The notes under the pieces: model-generated | Told to the model about the DNA's origin: nothing | Database searches by the model: none | What the model saw: only the letters and a program-made list of their open reading frames with translations | NCBI RefSeq assembly: GCF_040183065.1 | Contig: NC_091132.1 | Span: forward strand, 163,420,102-163,484,101 | DNA from: Periplaneta americana | Lineage: Eukaryota > Arthropoda > Insecta > Blattodea > Blattidae | Direction of reading: 5' to 3' | DNA: 64,000 bases | Translations under genes and position numbers: made by a program | Shown: one piece after another, positions 1-29,599 of the stretch | How the letters are laid out: each line of letters begins with the position of its first letter | How positions within the stretch are numbered: position 1 is the stretch's first letter

Positions 1-480
1 CGTACCTTTAGACTTATTTTCTACAACAATTGATAGTCGCTAGTCTCACTATGCACCTGCTAAGGAACTGATAATCAGGAGCGCGATTTTTCTGTGTTTA
101 GCTGCGAGCCGCCATGACACACATAAAGAATCGATTGGTGATAGTACCATTTCCCGTAACAAACTGGAAGTAACCTGTGGTAAACTTCGAAATTTCAAAT
201 GAAAACATGGGTCATTGAAGGTACAATTGGAAACTACTTTTAAAAAGAAACAACTTTTACTGAAACTTCATAGTGTAACTTTTATTGTTTACTCACAAAG
301 CAACAAAAATGGTATATTCTGAGAAATGCTTTATGTTGTTTATGTACATACACTCTTCATAGTAAATGTTCAAAATGTACGCCATCCTGAGCTAAACAAT
401 GTTCTGGTCACCTCCTAACATCCGTGATTGTACTACAGCACAGCTAAGAGACCCACAGTCTGATTCTTTGTTTCATGTCT
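1..480. other. Unassigned AT-rich sequence
   Basis: I see no convincing coding region, RNA gene or repeat structure here. It lies to the left of the recognisable start of the tandem duplication. Confidence 0.4.
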
Positions 481-484
481 TTTC

Positions 485-790
485 TAGTTGTTGGAAGCAC
501 TGAAGTGAACATTTAGAAACAGCTCCCAAAAATGGATCTCCCACAGCAAAACCACCCAAAAAGAGTTAATTGAATATCGTGGAGACTTAATACTTCAAAA
601 AGTTCAAGATCGTGTAGAAAATGGTATTTGCAATAACAGTTGATGAGACAATTGATGAAAGCAGGTCTACATGTGAGCAATTGAAATTGTGCATTAGTAA
701 TGTAGAAATGCCAGGTAACACAGTAAAGTAAGATATTGTTGGATATGTAAACATCAGTGACTTAACAGTAGGACAAGAAACAAACACCAC
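485..790 (+). pseudogene. Decayed hAT-like (DUF4371-type) transposase fragment
   Basis: Conceptual translation on the plus strand, allowing frame changes, gives an ITVDETIDESRS-type segment followed by EQLKLCISNVE and DIVGYVNISDL. This resembles the first catalytic block of hAT/ZMYM-type transposases (a DEATD-like Asp, then EQL-LCIRYVD and a GFV block). Frameshifts and a stop interrupt it and no ends are visible, so it is a fossil fragment. The assignment rests on pattern recognition only. Confidence 0.45.
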
Positions 791-830
791 ATTAACAATT
801 ATTGTTAGTAATATTGGTTTATCAGTTCAC

Positions 831-1640
831 GATATATGAGTAAACCTATGATATAGACGTCAGCATGGCATCGATTTATCTCGTCACTTCTACACCACGT
901 AAACATTTTCTACTATTTTTAATCTTCTACATCACATATCTTTTGTCTGAGTGTGATCCTAACTAGCAAAGCAACTCTTCTACGTAGCCTACCACTGGTA
1001 GTGTGTGGCACTTTCTTTCTAACTGAAATTTACCTATGTTTGTAGTTACCTAATCCTAAAGATATGTCTTTGTTATAATAACATTTTACTTTTCATCTGG
1101 AAGAGATTTTTCAAATTGAAAACAAAATCCACCTACACTTCACGAAACAAACCTACAAAGGCCTGTTTTTTAGTCCTTACAAATACAAATTCTTACCATT
1201 TTCTCACACTATTTACTACAAAGTTTCAGCTTACAAAACAAATGATTTGGACTAGAAATCTGAACAATAATGCGTGAGGCAATATCGGTTTTTCTTCAAA
1301 TTATTGTCTCGTACTTAAAACTACCGATAGTAACTGTTCTAAACCGAAATATATTCACTTCCGTTTTCCTGTCTACCTTAAAATTGATATCTCTGTTTTC
1401 AATGTTTATAGCCTTCTACCATACTTTTGCGACACTATTTATACAGCTCATTTGATACTTGGTGTTTCACAACATTTGATCTTTCTAGTAATTATCCAGT
1501 AATTTCACTAATGCTGTTATCACATTCTTCTTCCATTACCTTTTTGACAATTATTATAAGGGAAGGTGCATAATATTTCCTTTACACATTTCACATTCAT
1601 TTCCAAAAGCAGAGTGGCATTTTTCAGTTCACCTCAATTG
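831..1640. other. Unassigned AT-rich sequence
   Basis: Low-complexity AT-rich DNA. A 61-codon open frame at 1270-1455 is hydrophobic by composition and has no recognisable family, so I do not call it a gene. Confidence 0.4.
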
Positions 1641-1780
1641 CATTCATCGCTCACTAGTAACATATTACACTATCCAGACATACAAACAATTGCTGTGCCA
1701 CTGACACATATTGTCATGTCGGCATTTTAATGTGACTAACACTGTTCCCTTCAACTACCACTATTTTCAGAATTGTTCCA

Positions 1781-1786
1781 TTTATT
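1781..1786 (-). terminator. Candidate polyadenylation signal of ZF-A
   Basis: An AATAAA hexamer on the minus strand lies about 480 bp downstream of the ZF-A stop codon. The homologous place in unit 2 reads AATAAT. This is only a positional candidate. Confidence 0.25.
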
Positions 1787-2069
1787 TCCTTCCCCTTCTG
1801 TTTGATTATTACAAAAGACATTGATGTAGCGATGATTCCTTTTCGTTAGCAATGATTATTCTTCATAAGTAACCGTAAGAAAAATTAGTGAACTGAATGT
1901 CTGTGGTTTCAATCGGGTTCAATGTTGGATTAAAACTTCAGAATTCAGAAGTAAAATGAACGAAAAGCATTATTGTGTGCCACCATTAAGAGGGGATATC
2001 TTTCGCGAAGATTGCAAACCACACTTAAATGTCTAGTCGCATGAGCACCTGCCACTACAAGTCTTTAAA

Positions 2070-2262
2070 TTCCCACGAAAAGAAGAAACATTCAGCAGAC
2101 ATCCCAGTCACATCGATTCTCAGCCGCGTATGTGGTTACAGCCTGTTTCAAATCTTCCGAGAACGAGAAACGCACTTCACAATCGTCACAACAAAACCTT
2201 TCACATTTGTGTACGATGCATCCTCTATTAGATCACCAGATTCCGAAAAGATTTCATTTATA
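2070..2262 (-). pseudogene. Fossil finger tail downstream of ZF-A stop
   Basis: Immediately past the ZF-A stop, the other reading frame continues with FSCDI and FSESGDL finger-like sequence. Further on come CDDCEVRFSFSEDLKQ and TTYAAENRC. This is decayed finger and C-terminal coding sequence, cut off by a one-base frame change in the last linker. The same fossil tail, including CDDCGLSFSF and TTYAAEN, follows ZF-B, so the truncation is older than the duplication. Confidence 0.7.
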
Positions 2263-21594
<19,332 letters not shown>

Positions 21595-21673
21595 CTGAGA
21601 AAGAAAGGGAGAAAAAAAAAAGGAAACTTAAATTGACAAGGATTATGTCAGCCATTGGGATATATGCTACTTA

Positions 21674-22422
21674 GGCCGTGTCTCAAAGCTACATTTTCAT
21701 CTTAAGTGAACTAGATTGTTGACTAAATACCCGGATGTGACATCAGAAGTTACGATCCAAAGCTACGTAGTGAACAGCAATCAAGTCCGTAGTAGCTAGT
21801 AAACGAAAATGCTTCCTTGATTGTTGACTTGTATACTAAACAAAAATGGATACCTCATTAACAATTGGGGGTTATGAAACCCGATGATGCTTTGGAAATA
21901 AAATGTGAGTCCAATGTAGAATAACACGTTAACTTGGAACATGGACATTGTTGGTATTTGCATTACATTTTTTTAATATTGTAATATTTCAGGCTCTTAC
22001 CTTTTTCACATTTATTTCGATTGCTGACAGCCAAACGTAATTTTCATAAATACATTTTGAACATCTTTTACAATTCTACATCTTTCTACGTTTCTTTTCT
22101 AGCGTCTCAGGAAATTACCATTCAGTTCATAAACCTGAGACTTAAGTTTCATGAACTGTTTACTGGAAAACTGTTTATAAACAAAGAATTCGAATTTCCA
22201 AAAAAAATAACAGCTGATAACTCGTAATTAAACTGCATTAGAACACTGCCTTCTTAATTTAGTGCTATACCGTAATTTCATGGCTGTGAGAAAAATAGTC
22301 TATGAAGAAGGCCATGATTCCAGCATACATGTTCAAAGCTCTCTATTGTGTAGTTTACAAGCCAGCTAGTTCCTAGTTATTAGCATGTAAGATAGTATAG
22401 ACTTGAGCTTTGAAACACGGCC
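21674..22422 (+). mobile_element. PIF/Harbinger-like MITE family, copy 1 (long form)
   Basis: Terminal inverted repeats GGCCGTGTCTCAAAGCT / GGCCGTGTTTCAAAGCT are flanked by TTA duplications (21671-21673, 22423-22425). Compared with copies at 27056 and 34204 it has about 200 extra bp at 22015-22215. A conserved ATG-led stretch (MDTS-AIG-like) sits near 21847 but is broken here. Three-base TWA duplications and GG-ending termini suggest PIF/Harbinger; this is inferred. Confidence 0.8.
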
Positions 22423-22425
22423 TTA

Positions 22426-22512
22426 CTAGCATGTGTAATAATAATTCTGCATCTCCCTAGCAGACAAATAGAAACGAGTACAGGTGAGCATTTTGATTCT
22501 AGGGTTGTTAAG
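22426..22512. other. Short spacer before the torsin element
   Basis: No recognisable feature. Confidence 0.4.
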
Positions 22513-23114
22513 GGGTTAGGTACAGCTTACAGCAGTAAAATTTTGGAAATATTCAATATTTTTTTTTTCTCTATTACAGTATCTTGTACAATAACGAAAA
22601 TTAGTGTGTGTAAAATACTATCCTGCTATATGAAAAAAATACATATATATTTTTACGATTAAAATAATTATTATATTTTTCTTTTCAATATTTAGTTCTC
22701 TGTGCAGTGATTAAGCGTTTCCCACATAACTAAAAAAACTATTCATTTGTGATGAAATTTTTAGAGTGTATTTATCACCGCCATCTGGAGACGCTGGGCG
22801 ATGGGATCCAGCGGCAGTGGTATTTATCCACGTCATATCTATGTAATAGGCAAAATGGGGAATTACTTGAAGATGTGATATTTGTGTAACTATATTTTTA
22901 CTGTTATTGATAATCCATTTTCATTGTTTACTGAGGATTATCTATGGAAGTTTTCAAATTGGATCAGAAAATAATTTTCCGAAAGTTCACATTGAAGATT
23001 GACTAGGCTTCTATTTTTTTTTAATGAATGTGGTTTATTTGCGTGCCGGTTGTCTGACTGATTTTTAAGAAAAGCAAATTTTGGATCCAAATTTTCATCA
23101 TCAGAATCATCATT

Positions 23115-24149
23115 ATGAAGATTTTTGAAAACTTAATTTATGCGGTAGTAATTCTGTTCTGCTCGACTACTGTAACAAGCTTTGAACTCTTCAGTACCTT
23201 GGGAGCTGGTCTCTCAGTAGGAGGAGCAGTTCTCTACGCAGGTTTCGATAAGATACGGTGCCCATTTGTTGAATGTTGTGATGACAAGTGGATACCTCTC
23301 AACTTTAACCGACTGGAAACTTCTCTGAGGGAGGAACTATTTGGTCAACATCTTACACAGAAGATAGTTGTAGCAGCTTTGAGAGGACATTTCCGGAAGG
23401 ATGTAAATCCCAAAAAAGCACTAGCTTTAAGTTTTCATGGTTATCCAGGAAGTGGAAAAACATTTGTTAGTCATTTTATTAAAGACAATGTATATAAATT
23501 AGGATCTAAAAGCAAATTTGCACATTTCTTTGCAGGAAGAATTGATTTTGCAGTTGCGGAGAATACTGACATTTATAAAATAAATTTAATGGACTGGATT
23601 AGGGGAAATGTTACTCAGTGCCCAATGTCATTATTTGTATTCGATGAAGTTGACAAAATGCCAAGCGGAGTGCTTGATGCTATCAAACCTTTTCTGGATT
23701 ATCATGAAGAAATAAATGGAGTGGATTACAGAAAGGCAGTATTCATCTTTCTTTCCAATACAGGAAGTAGCCTTATTGTACAAAGGCTTCTAGAACTCTG
23801 GCAAAAAGGGATCAAAAGAGAGGACTTAAAACTTAGAGATTTTGAAGATTTGATTAGACAAGGCGCATTTAATGAAAACGGTGGCTTCAATCACAGTGAC
23901 ACTATAGAAAGTGACCTAATAGATCATTACATACCATTTCTGCCTCTGGAAGAATCACATGTAAGACAGTGTATTAAAGCAGAATTTCGCCGACAAAATA
24001 TGTTGTCTCCAACTGAAGAGCATGTTAGAGAAATTTTGAAAGATTTAACATTTGGACCTGAGCCACATAACTTGTATTCGAAGTCTGGATGCAAACGGAT
24101 CAGTTCGAAAGTAAATGCACTGATTTATAAGCTTCGTTTTGAACTGTAA
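23115..24149 (+). CDS. Torsin-family AAA+ ATPase, intronless, 344 aa
   Basis: Full-length for the family (human TOR1A is 332 aa). Signal-peptide-like hydrophobic N terminus (residues 1-22), then a conserved Cys-rich start of the ATPase region (FVECCDDKWI, 51-60). Walker A is GYPGSGKT (109-116); torsins usually have Asn where this has Thr116. Walker B is LFVFDEVDK (173-181), with D177/E178. Conserved glycosylation sequon NVT at 165, sensor 1 FLSN (212-215), the FLDYHEEINGVDY region, and the torsin-specific sensor 2 GCK (325-327). Torsins act in the ER lumen and nuclear envelope with LAP1/LULL1-type activators. The ORF has no intron, frameshift or stop, and an AATAAA follows at 24278. It is probably a retrocopy; all core motifs are kept, so it may be functional. 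It lies inside 220-bp inverted repeats. Confidence 0.93.
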   Translation: MKIFENLIYAVVILFCSTTVTSFELFSTLGAGLSVGGAVLYAGFDKIRCPFVECCDDKWIPLNFNRLETSLREELFGQHLTQKIVVAALRGHFRKDVNPKKALALSFHGYPGSGKTFVSHFIKDNVYKLGSKSKFAHFFAGRIDFAVAENTDIYKINLMDWIRGNVTQCPMSLFVFDEVDKMPSGVLDAIKPFLDYHEEINGVDYRKAVFIFLSNTGSSLIVQRLLELWQKGIKREDLKLRDFEDLIRQGAFNENGGFNHSDTIESDLIDHYIPFLPLEESHVRQCIKAEFRRQNMLSPTEEHVREILKDLTFGPEPHNLYSKSGCKRISSKVNALIYKLRFEL

Positions 24150-24277
24150 TTTGTAAGTAAGGTACAAAGAAGATGACGATAATAGCTGTGCTAATGTTGT
24201 TGGTGAGTGAAGTGGAATGGTTGACTTCTGTTACAGTGATATGGTGACATTTGGCGAGATAGAGAGTCATGATTGTC

Positions 24278-24283
24278 AATAAA
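24278..24283 (+). terminator. Candidate polyadenylation signal of the torsin gene
   Basis: AATAAA 129 bp after the torsin stop codon, on the coding strand. Confidence 0.4.
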
Positions 24284-24749
24284 TGATGCTTTTAATTTTT
24301 CGTATATGTACAATATGATGCAAGATCACTTCTCTACCTTCGATAGACTGTCTGGTAAAAAAATTAATTAATTTTAAAAAATGGTCAAATATCAGTATTT
24401 TCTTATAACACAGAATAAAAAAAAATTATTGATTAAGGAATGTTGTTGAAAGAGCATGATATTGTAAACATGAGTTTCAGCAATAAAATAAGAGAGAACA
24501 TGAAAAAGTTAACAAGTTTATGAGTTATGAGGGAAACGCTTCATCACTGCACACAGAACTGGCACCATTTTGAATTTTGAAAAAATATATATAAATAATT
24601 CTTTTTAAATCGTAAAAATATATTTTTTCGTATAGCAAAAGGACAGTGTTTTACACATACCCATTTTCATTATTGTACAAGATACAGTAATGGAGGAAAA
24701 AATTTTTAATATTTCTAAAAATTTTACCGCTGTAAGCTGTACCTAACCC

Positions 24750-24930
24750 TATAAGGTGCAACTCCACGGTTCAATTTTCCATGTGTTTAAGCACGCAATC
24801 CGGGGAAAATATTCAAAGAATCAAGTTGAAATGGCAGGTTCAATTGAGATGCATGCAGATTTTCTGTCTACATGGTGCGCAGTGTTGAACTTCATCTTCA
24901 TTACGCATATATACATGAATTACTAAAATA
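24750..24930. other. Spacer between two transposons
   Basis: Nothing recognised. Confidence 0.4.
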
Positions 24931-26299
24931 CAATGTGTCCCTTTCAAACCTCTCACATTTTAATTAATCATTGCTAACAAAATATGCGGAATTATGAAAT
25001 GAGACTGGTATTAAAAGAAAGATAAACTCAAAGGATTTTCATTGTCACACACTAATACATCTCTACATGTGCACCATTGGTAACACAAACAATGTTAAGT
25101 CTGTATTCAATTACGTTCCACTTTCTGTCCAACATATCCACTGATACTGTTGCAATTGTGTCATGGATAGAGGGTTTGTAAATCTTGAATATCTTGTACT
25201 GGGGTCTCAAACACATGAGAAAGAAGTCCAATGAAATGATGTCTGGTGAACGTGGTGGCCACTAAATTGGTCCGCCAGTCCAATCCAGCAATCTGGAAAG
25301 TTTCTATGAGGGAATTCTGAACATCCAGGCTCCAGTGTGGGAGGACTCAGTTTTGTTGAAAGATTACATGAGGTTGCAAAGCAGCTACCTGGTGGTACAA
25401 ATCTATTCCAACATGTCTTGGTATACTGGGCCAGTTATTGACTCCTCATGGAAGAGAAAAGGACCGATAATCCTGTTCTTCAGGCCGCACGAAACGTTTG
25501 CTTTTGGGTTATCCTGGGAATATTCACGGTTGACGTGTGGATTTAGGTACCTTAGATCCTTACATTGTGCCAACTGACAAATTCTGATACATAAAACGTT
25601 GCCTCGTCTGAAAACAAGAAGTTTCCAAGAAATTGAGGATCAGTGTCAATACGATCCAGCATTTCAATAGCGAATGTCTGTCATTGTGGACTGTCATCTG
25701 GTTTTAATTCTTGAATAATTTGAACCTTGTAGGGGTACAAACGAAGTTGCTTATGAAGCACTCGATGCATAGTTCATCTTGGCACATTGAACTGCCGGGA
25801 TACATTACGAATTGATTTTTAAGAACTTTTCTGAAATCCTGCTCTAATTTCTTCAATCTTCTCTTCTGACAGTGAGACACTCGACGAGAACCTCCAGATT
25901 GTTTGTTCACACTTCCAGTCGTCAGAAATTTCACATGGCTTTCACATCAGATGTATTTCCTCCATATTCTCTCCGGTAATTTCTTTGGATTGTAATTATT
26001 GTTTATTTCGTCTCTGAATGCTAGGAAACAGTTTGTACGCGTTACTCCAGGGTTTCCACTTTGTTTTATGCCATTATTACCCAACATGTAACAAATGAAT
26101 TACTTCAAACGAATGAAATAACAATTTTTTTATCTTCTGCGAAGTCGCCATTTTGTTTTATGCCATTGTTGCCCAACATGTAACAGATGAATTAACTCCA
26201 AACAAGTGAAATAACAATTATTTGAGTGTCTCTTTCTTTTAATACCAGTATCATAGTAACGCTAAATTAACATGTGGGAGGTTAGAAAGGGACACAGTG
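24931..26299 (-). mobile_element. Tc1/mariner-type transposon, full-length but inactivated
   Basis: Inverted termini CAATGTGTCCCTTTCAAACC / CACTGTGTCCCTTTCTAACC with TA on each side (24929-24930, 26300-26301). On the minus strand a broken transposase is legible: an HTH-like region near 25700-25930, LGNFLFSDEATFYV (first catalytic Asp) near 25600, a Gln-Asn...PHW block near 25330, and WPPRSPDIISLDFFL (third catalytic Asp) near 25230. Several stops and frameshifts. Positions 26090-26260 contain an about 80-bp direct repeat (TTTTGTTTTATGCCATT). Confidence 0.85.
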
Positions 26300-26311
26300 T
26301 AGCCTATTAAG

Positions 26312-27050
26312 GTACAATCCAAGGAAGAGTGGCTGTTTTCCCGAACAATATGATGGATTATGTAGTAAGCCTATATGACGTCACGAATGTCCGCACATTA
26401 CAGTACACTGCAAGTTGGAAAACTATTTCACTAAAAATGTGACAATTTAACTTAGCTAAATAAGATTAATAAAACCCTAAAGGGAGAAGTATAGTGAATC
26501 GGGTATGGTAACAAAATTGGCAGTGGATAAGCCTAGCAACACCGTCATATTATCATATTAGTTCCTTGTACGATATAAAGTTAATTAATTCGTGATCTGC
26601 TTGCCATATTAACTGTAATAAGGTTAATAGGAAACAATGAGTTCAGTTCTATTATATAATAAAAACAGTAATATGTTTAATATATTTGGAAGTATTTTAT
26701 GTTAATTGTGCGTAAGTATGCCATAATTTGTACGGACTTGTACATCAACGAAATCGTAGCGTAATGGCTATGATAGTGGTTCAATAAACAAAAGGTCGTA
26801 TGATTGAATCCCGACGTATTTAAGGATGTCAGGTATTTCAATTTAATTAAGAAAATATGTGAAGAAGGGAGAGCAGTGAAATGATGTAGGATAGGAGAAA
26901 GAAAAGCTGAAGTAGTGGCGGTGTCGGGGGCAGTAGCCCCCGATTAAAATCATATTTTCAAGTATTACCATGGTACATGATGCCATAGATCGCGTCATCG
27001 ATCTTCTATTTGCCTGGAAAAGTAGCGAGTGAATCTTGGATATTACAAAT
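26312..27050. repeat. Dispersed repeat, copy 2
   Basis: Aligns with 13441-14493 and 14856-14890 without the LINE, giving the uninterrupted arrangement across the LINE site (TCATCGATCTTCTATTTGCCTGGAA). Its right end is cut by the MITE at 27056. Composition and indels suggest an old copy. Confidence 0.65.
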
Positions 27051-27055
27051 ATTAA

Positions 27056-27598
27056 GGCCGTGTCTCAAAGCTGCATTTTCAGCTGAAGTAAACTAGATTG
27101 TTGACTAAATAGCCGGATGTGACGTCAGAAGTTATGATCCAAAGCTACATAGTGCATTGCAATCAAGTCCGTAGTAGCTAGTAAACGAAAGTGCTTGCTC
27201 GATTGTTAACGTGTTCACTAAACAAACATGGATACCTCATCAGCAATTGGGGTTATGAAATCTGAAGATGCTTTGGAAGTGAAATAATGTAAATATAATG
27301 TATAATAACACGTTAACTTTGAACACTGACATTGTTAGTACCTTCTGTACAATGTTTTAAACATTATTGTAATATATTAAGCCCTTATCTTTTCCACATA
27401 ATTAGTAATGAAACTGCAATAGGACACTGCCTTCTTAATTTAGTGCTGCACCGTGATGTCATGGTTTTTAGAAAAATAATCTATGAAGAAGGCCATGTTT
27501 CAAGCATACATTTCCGAAGCTCCCTAGTGTGTAGTTCACAAGTCACCTAGTTGCTAGTCACTAGTGTGTAGTATGGACTTGAGCTTTGAGACACGGTC
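27056..27598 (+). mobile_element. PIF/Harbinger-like MITE family, copy 2
   Basis: Inverted termini GGCCGTGTCTCAAAGCTG / GACCGTGTCTCAAAGCTC, flanked by TTAA on both sides. 543 bp. It contains a short ATG-led frame reading MDTSSAIGVMKSEDALEVK before a stop, at about 27228. This may be the remnant N terminus of a protein of the parental element. Confidence 0.82.
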
Positions 27599-27664
27599 TT
27601 AATACCGTATCAATCCAATACGTGGGATAGTTGATTCTCAAATTAGTCATTGAACACTTCATAG

Positions 27665-27968
27665 CCGGCGGCCGCGTAGCTCAGTTGGTAGAGCAGCTGG
27701 CTACGGACTGGAAGGTCCGGGGTTCGATCCCGGGTGGTGACAGGATTTCTTCTCGTTGCCAAACTTTCAGAACGGCCACGAGGTTCACTCAGCCTCCTAT
27801 AAAATTGAGTACCGGGTCTTTCCCGGGGGTAAAAGGCGGTCAGAGCGGGGTGCCGACCACACCACCTCATTCTAGTGCCGAGGTCATGGAAAGCATGGGG
27901 CTCTACCTCCATGCCCCCCAAGTGCCTTCATGGCATGTTACGGGGATACCTTTACCTTTTTACCTTTT
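27665..27968 (+). mobile_element. tRNA-derived SINE with TTTTACC tail
   Basis: The head carries A-box-like TAGCTCAGTTGGTAGAGC and B-box GGTTCGATCCC (27721-27731). The body contains GAGTACCGGGTCTTTCCC and a CCTCCATGCCCCC stretch, and ends in repeated TTTACC units. Exact 11-bp target duplication ACACTTCATAG at 27654-27664 and 27969-27979. The tRNA-like part is not a functional tRNA gene because the acceptor stem does not close. Confidence 0.93.
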
Positions 27969-27979
27969 ACACTTCATAG

Positions 27980-28566
27980 ACTTCAATAAAGCTGATCGCG
28001 CTTGCCGCCATTTTGAGCTTGTAAGGTCCATCATCAGCGAGGAAAGAAATTTTCAGTTTATTCACGGTCACCTAAAATAATCGGTAGCTCGCTACATGCT
28101 ACTGTTGAACGAAGTAAGCACAGCTACCGACGATGGGTAGCTTTCAAATGCCTCTCTCATTTGTAGTGGAAAAAATGCACGCACAATTGCACGCACTTTT
28201 GCATTAATTCAATGCTTAAAGCAGAAAGAAAAATTGAACTGTGTAGATGCACCTTTACAGTATTTACCACACAAAGTCAGAGAATTCAAGACTCAAGTTG
28301 TCAGAGAGACATTAACCACCAACATATGTTGTACTAACAATTGAACGAAAATGCAAAACAACAATCAACAAAGCATAAAAGTTAAATGTAAATAAGTCCT
28401 CCTGTTGTCCAATTTTTACATACGAGCTGAATGAGCAGACGTACATCACAAAGGAAAGACGGAATCCAAAGCAGGTAGAAAAATGTGTGGGTACTCTTTA
28501 CTCCAAAAGTTCAATCTTGTTTCGCCCAAACTTCATTTGTGAAGATTAGATCACAGCTTACACTTA
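27980..28566. other. Intergenic DNA shared with unit 2
   Basis: Positions 28250-28560 align with 59530-59640 and 60290-60480 (TTGTCCAATTTTTACA, GGGTACT-TTTACT, AGATTAGATCA). No coding sequence is supported in either copy. Confidence 0.65.
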
Positions 28567-29193
28567 AGGTAAGCGGTCACTACATCGTATTGCCCTCCTC
28601 GTACGAATCGCATGCAACGGATATTATTTTTAAGTGCAGTGCGTTCACTGTAACGGCTCCATCTCATCGTACTCCCCTATCAGCTGTTTGAAACAAGACG
28701 TCGTACGATATTGACATTGCTGGAAACAGAGGAGTTGAAGTTAGGTCTATTAATTATGACTGTTAGCGAATAAGAATTTGTAATTGTTTCATGCGTCTTA
28801 ATTGAAGAGGAAGAAACGAAAGAAATATTGGTTATAATATATATATGTAAGAAATGACTTGATTACTGTAATAGGAACGCCTCAAATTGTATAATTCTTC
28901 GCAATTTTCTACAAGCAAAAATAAGTTTTCAGTCTGTCATTTTGGCGCGACACTGAACATGACAAAACATAATAGTAACAGTTCAGCAATTGAAATTGAC
29001 TCATTAAAGGAGGCCATGATCGCACGCATCGGAAAAGTTGCTCATCCGAGAAACGTGGACGAATTTGCCGAGATGCGATGCGTGCGATACGATGTAGTGA
29101 ACGCGGTTACATAAGAATTACAGCAAAGATTGTCTTTTTCCGATCCGTGCGATTAGTCCGATGAGTGCGATACGATGTAGTGAACGCTTACCT
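28567..29193. mobile_element. MITE with TTA target duplication
   Basis: Inverted termini AGGTAAGCGGTCACTACATC / AGGTAAGCGTTCACTACATC are flanked by TTA (28564-28566, 29194-29196). 627 bp, with internal repeats of the motif GCGATACGATGTAGTGAACGC near the right end. A 75-codon frame at 28887-29114 has no recognisable family. Probably a PIF/Harbinger-type non-autonomous element. Confidence 0.8.
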
Positions 29194-29196
29194 TTA

Positions 29197-29500
29197 TATA
29201 GCCAAGATTGTAATAAAATTTAACAATGCAATTACCTGTAGCCTATGGAACATAATATAATGTAGTTATATCCCTTTTTCAGATGTCAGTCTGGATCTGG
29301 CCACCTTGCCCGCATTATCTCACAAGTGGTGTCTTCTTGATGTCACTTGCGAGGTTCAGACCTGTGTTCGGACAGTAGATGAAATAACAAACAAGTCTGT
29401 ATAGTTGCAACTTCATTGTTTCAACACTTTGGTTAGGGTGAGGTGATCAAGGAAGACGTGACATCGGCAGTGTCGATAGGAAACACGGCTTGATTTTTTC
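29197..29500. other. Right end of recognisable unit 1 homology
   Basis: Aligns with 60625-60870 (GTAATAAAATTTAA, ATCAAGGAAG-CGTGACA). Beyond about 29490 I see no match to unit 2. Confidence 0.6.
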
Positions 29501-29599
29501 ACACAACTGAGATTTTTCCCACAACCTAAATAAGCACCTATGCACACTTGTGTCCCGTTGGTGCGTAGTAAATAAAGAAAAAAATAATAATAAGCACAT

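Larger units (their letters stand above)
22513..24749 (+). mobile_element. Transposon-like unit with about 220-bp inverted repeats carrying a torsin gene
   Basis: Left arm 22513-22730 and the reverse complement of right arm 24524-24749 align along their length. Both start GGGTTAGGTACAGCTTACAG. Both then contain GTATCTTGTACAATAA and the block ending GTGCAGTGAT-AAGCGTTTCCC-CATAAC, with small indels. Between the arms is one gene, the torsin-like ORF. I could not find an exact target duplication (left flank gttaag, right flank tataag). Class is unresolved: a foldback or MULE-like element that captured a host gene, or an inverted segmental duplication around a retrogene. Confidence 0.7.

Noticed and set aside
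27665..27740. Functional tRNA genes at the tRNA-like heads (27665, 44629, 45530, 46090, 46705, 47105)
   Set aside because: Good A/B-box-like motifs, but all continue into SINE bodies with tails or target duplications, and acceptor stems do not close.
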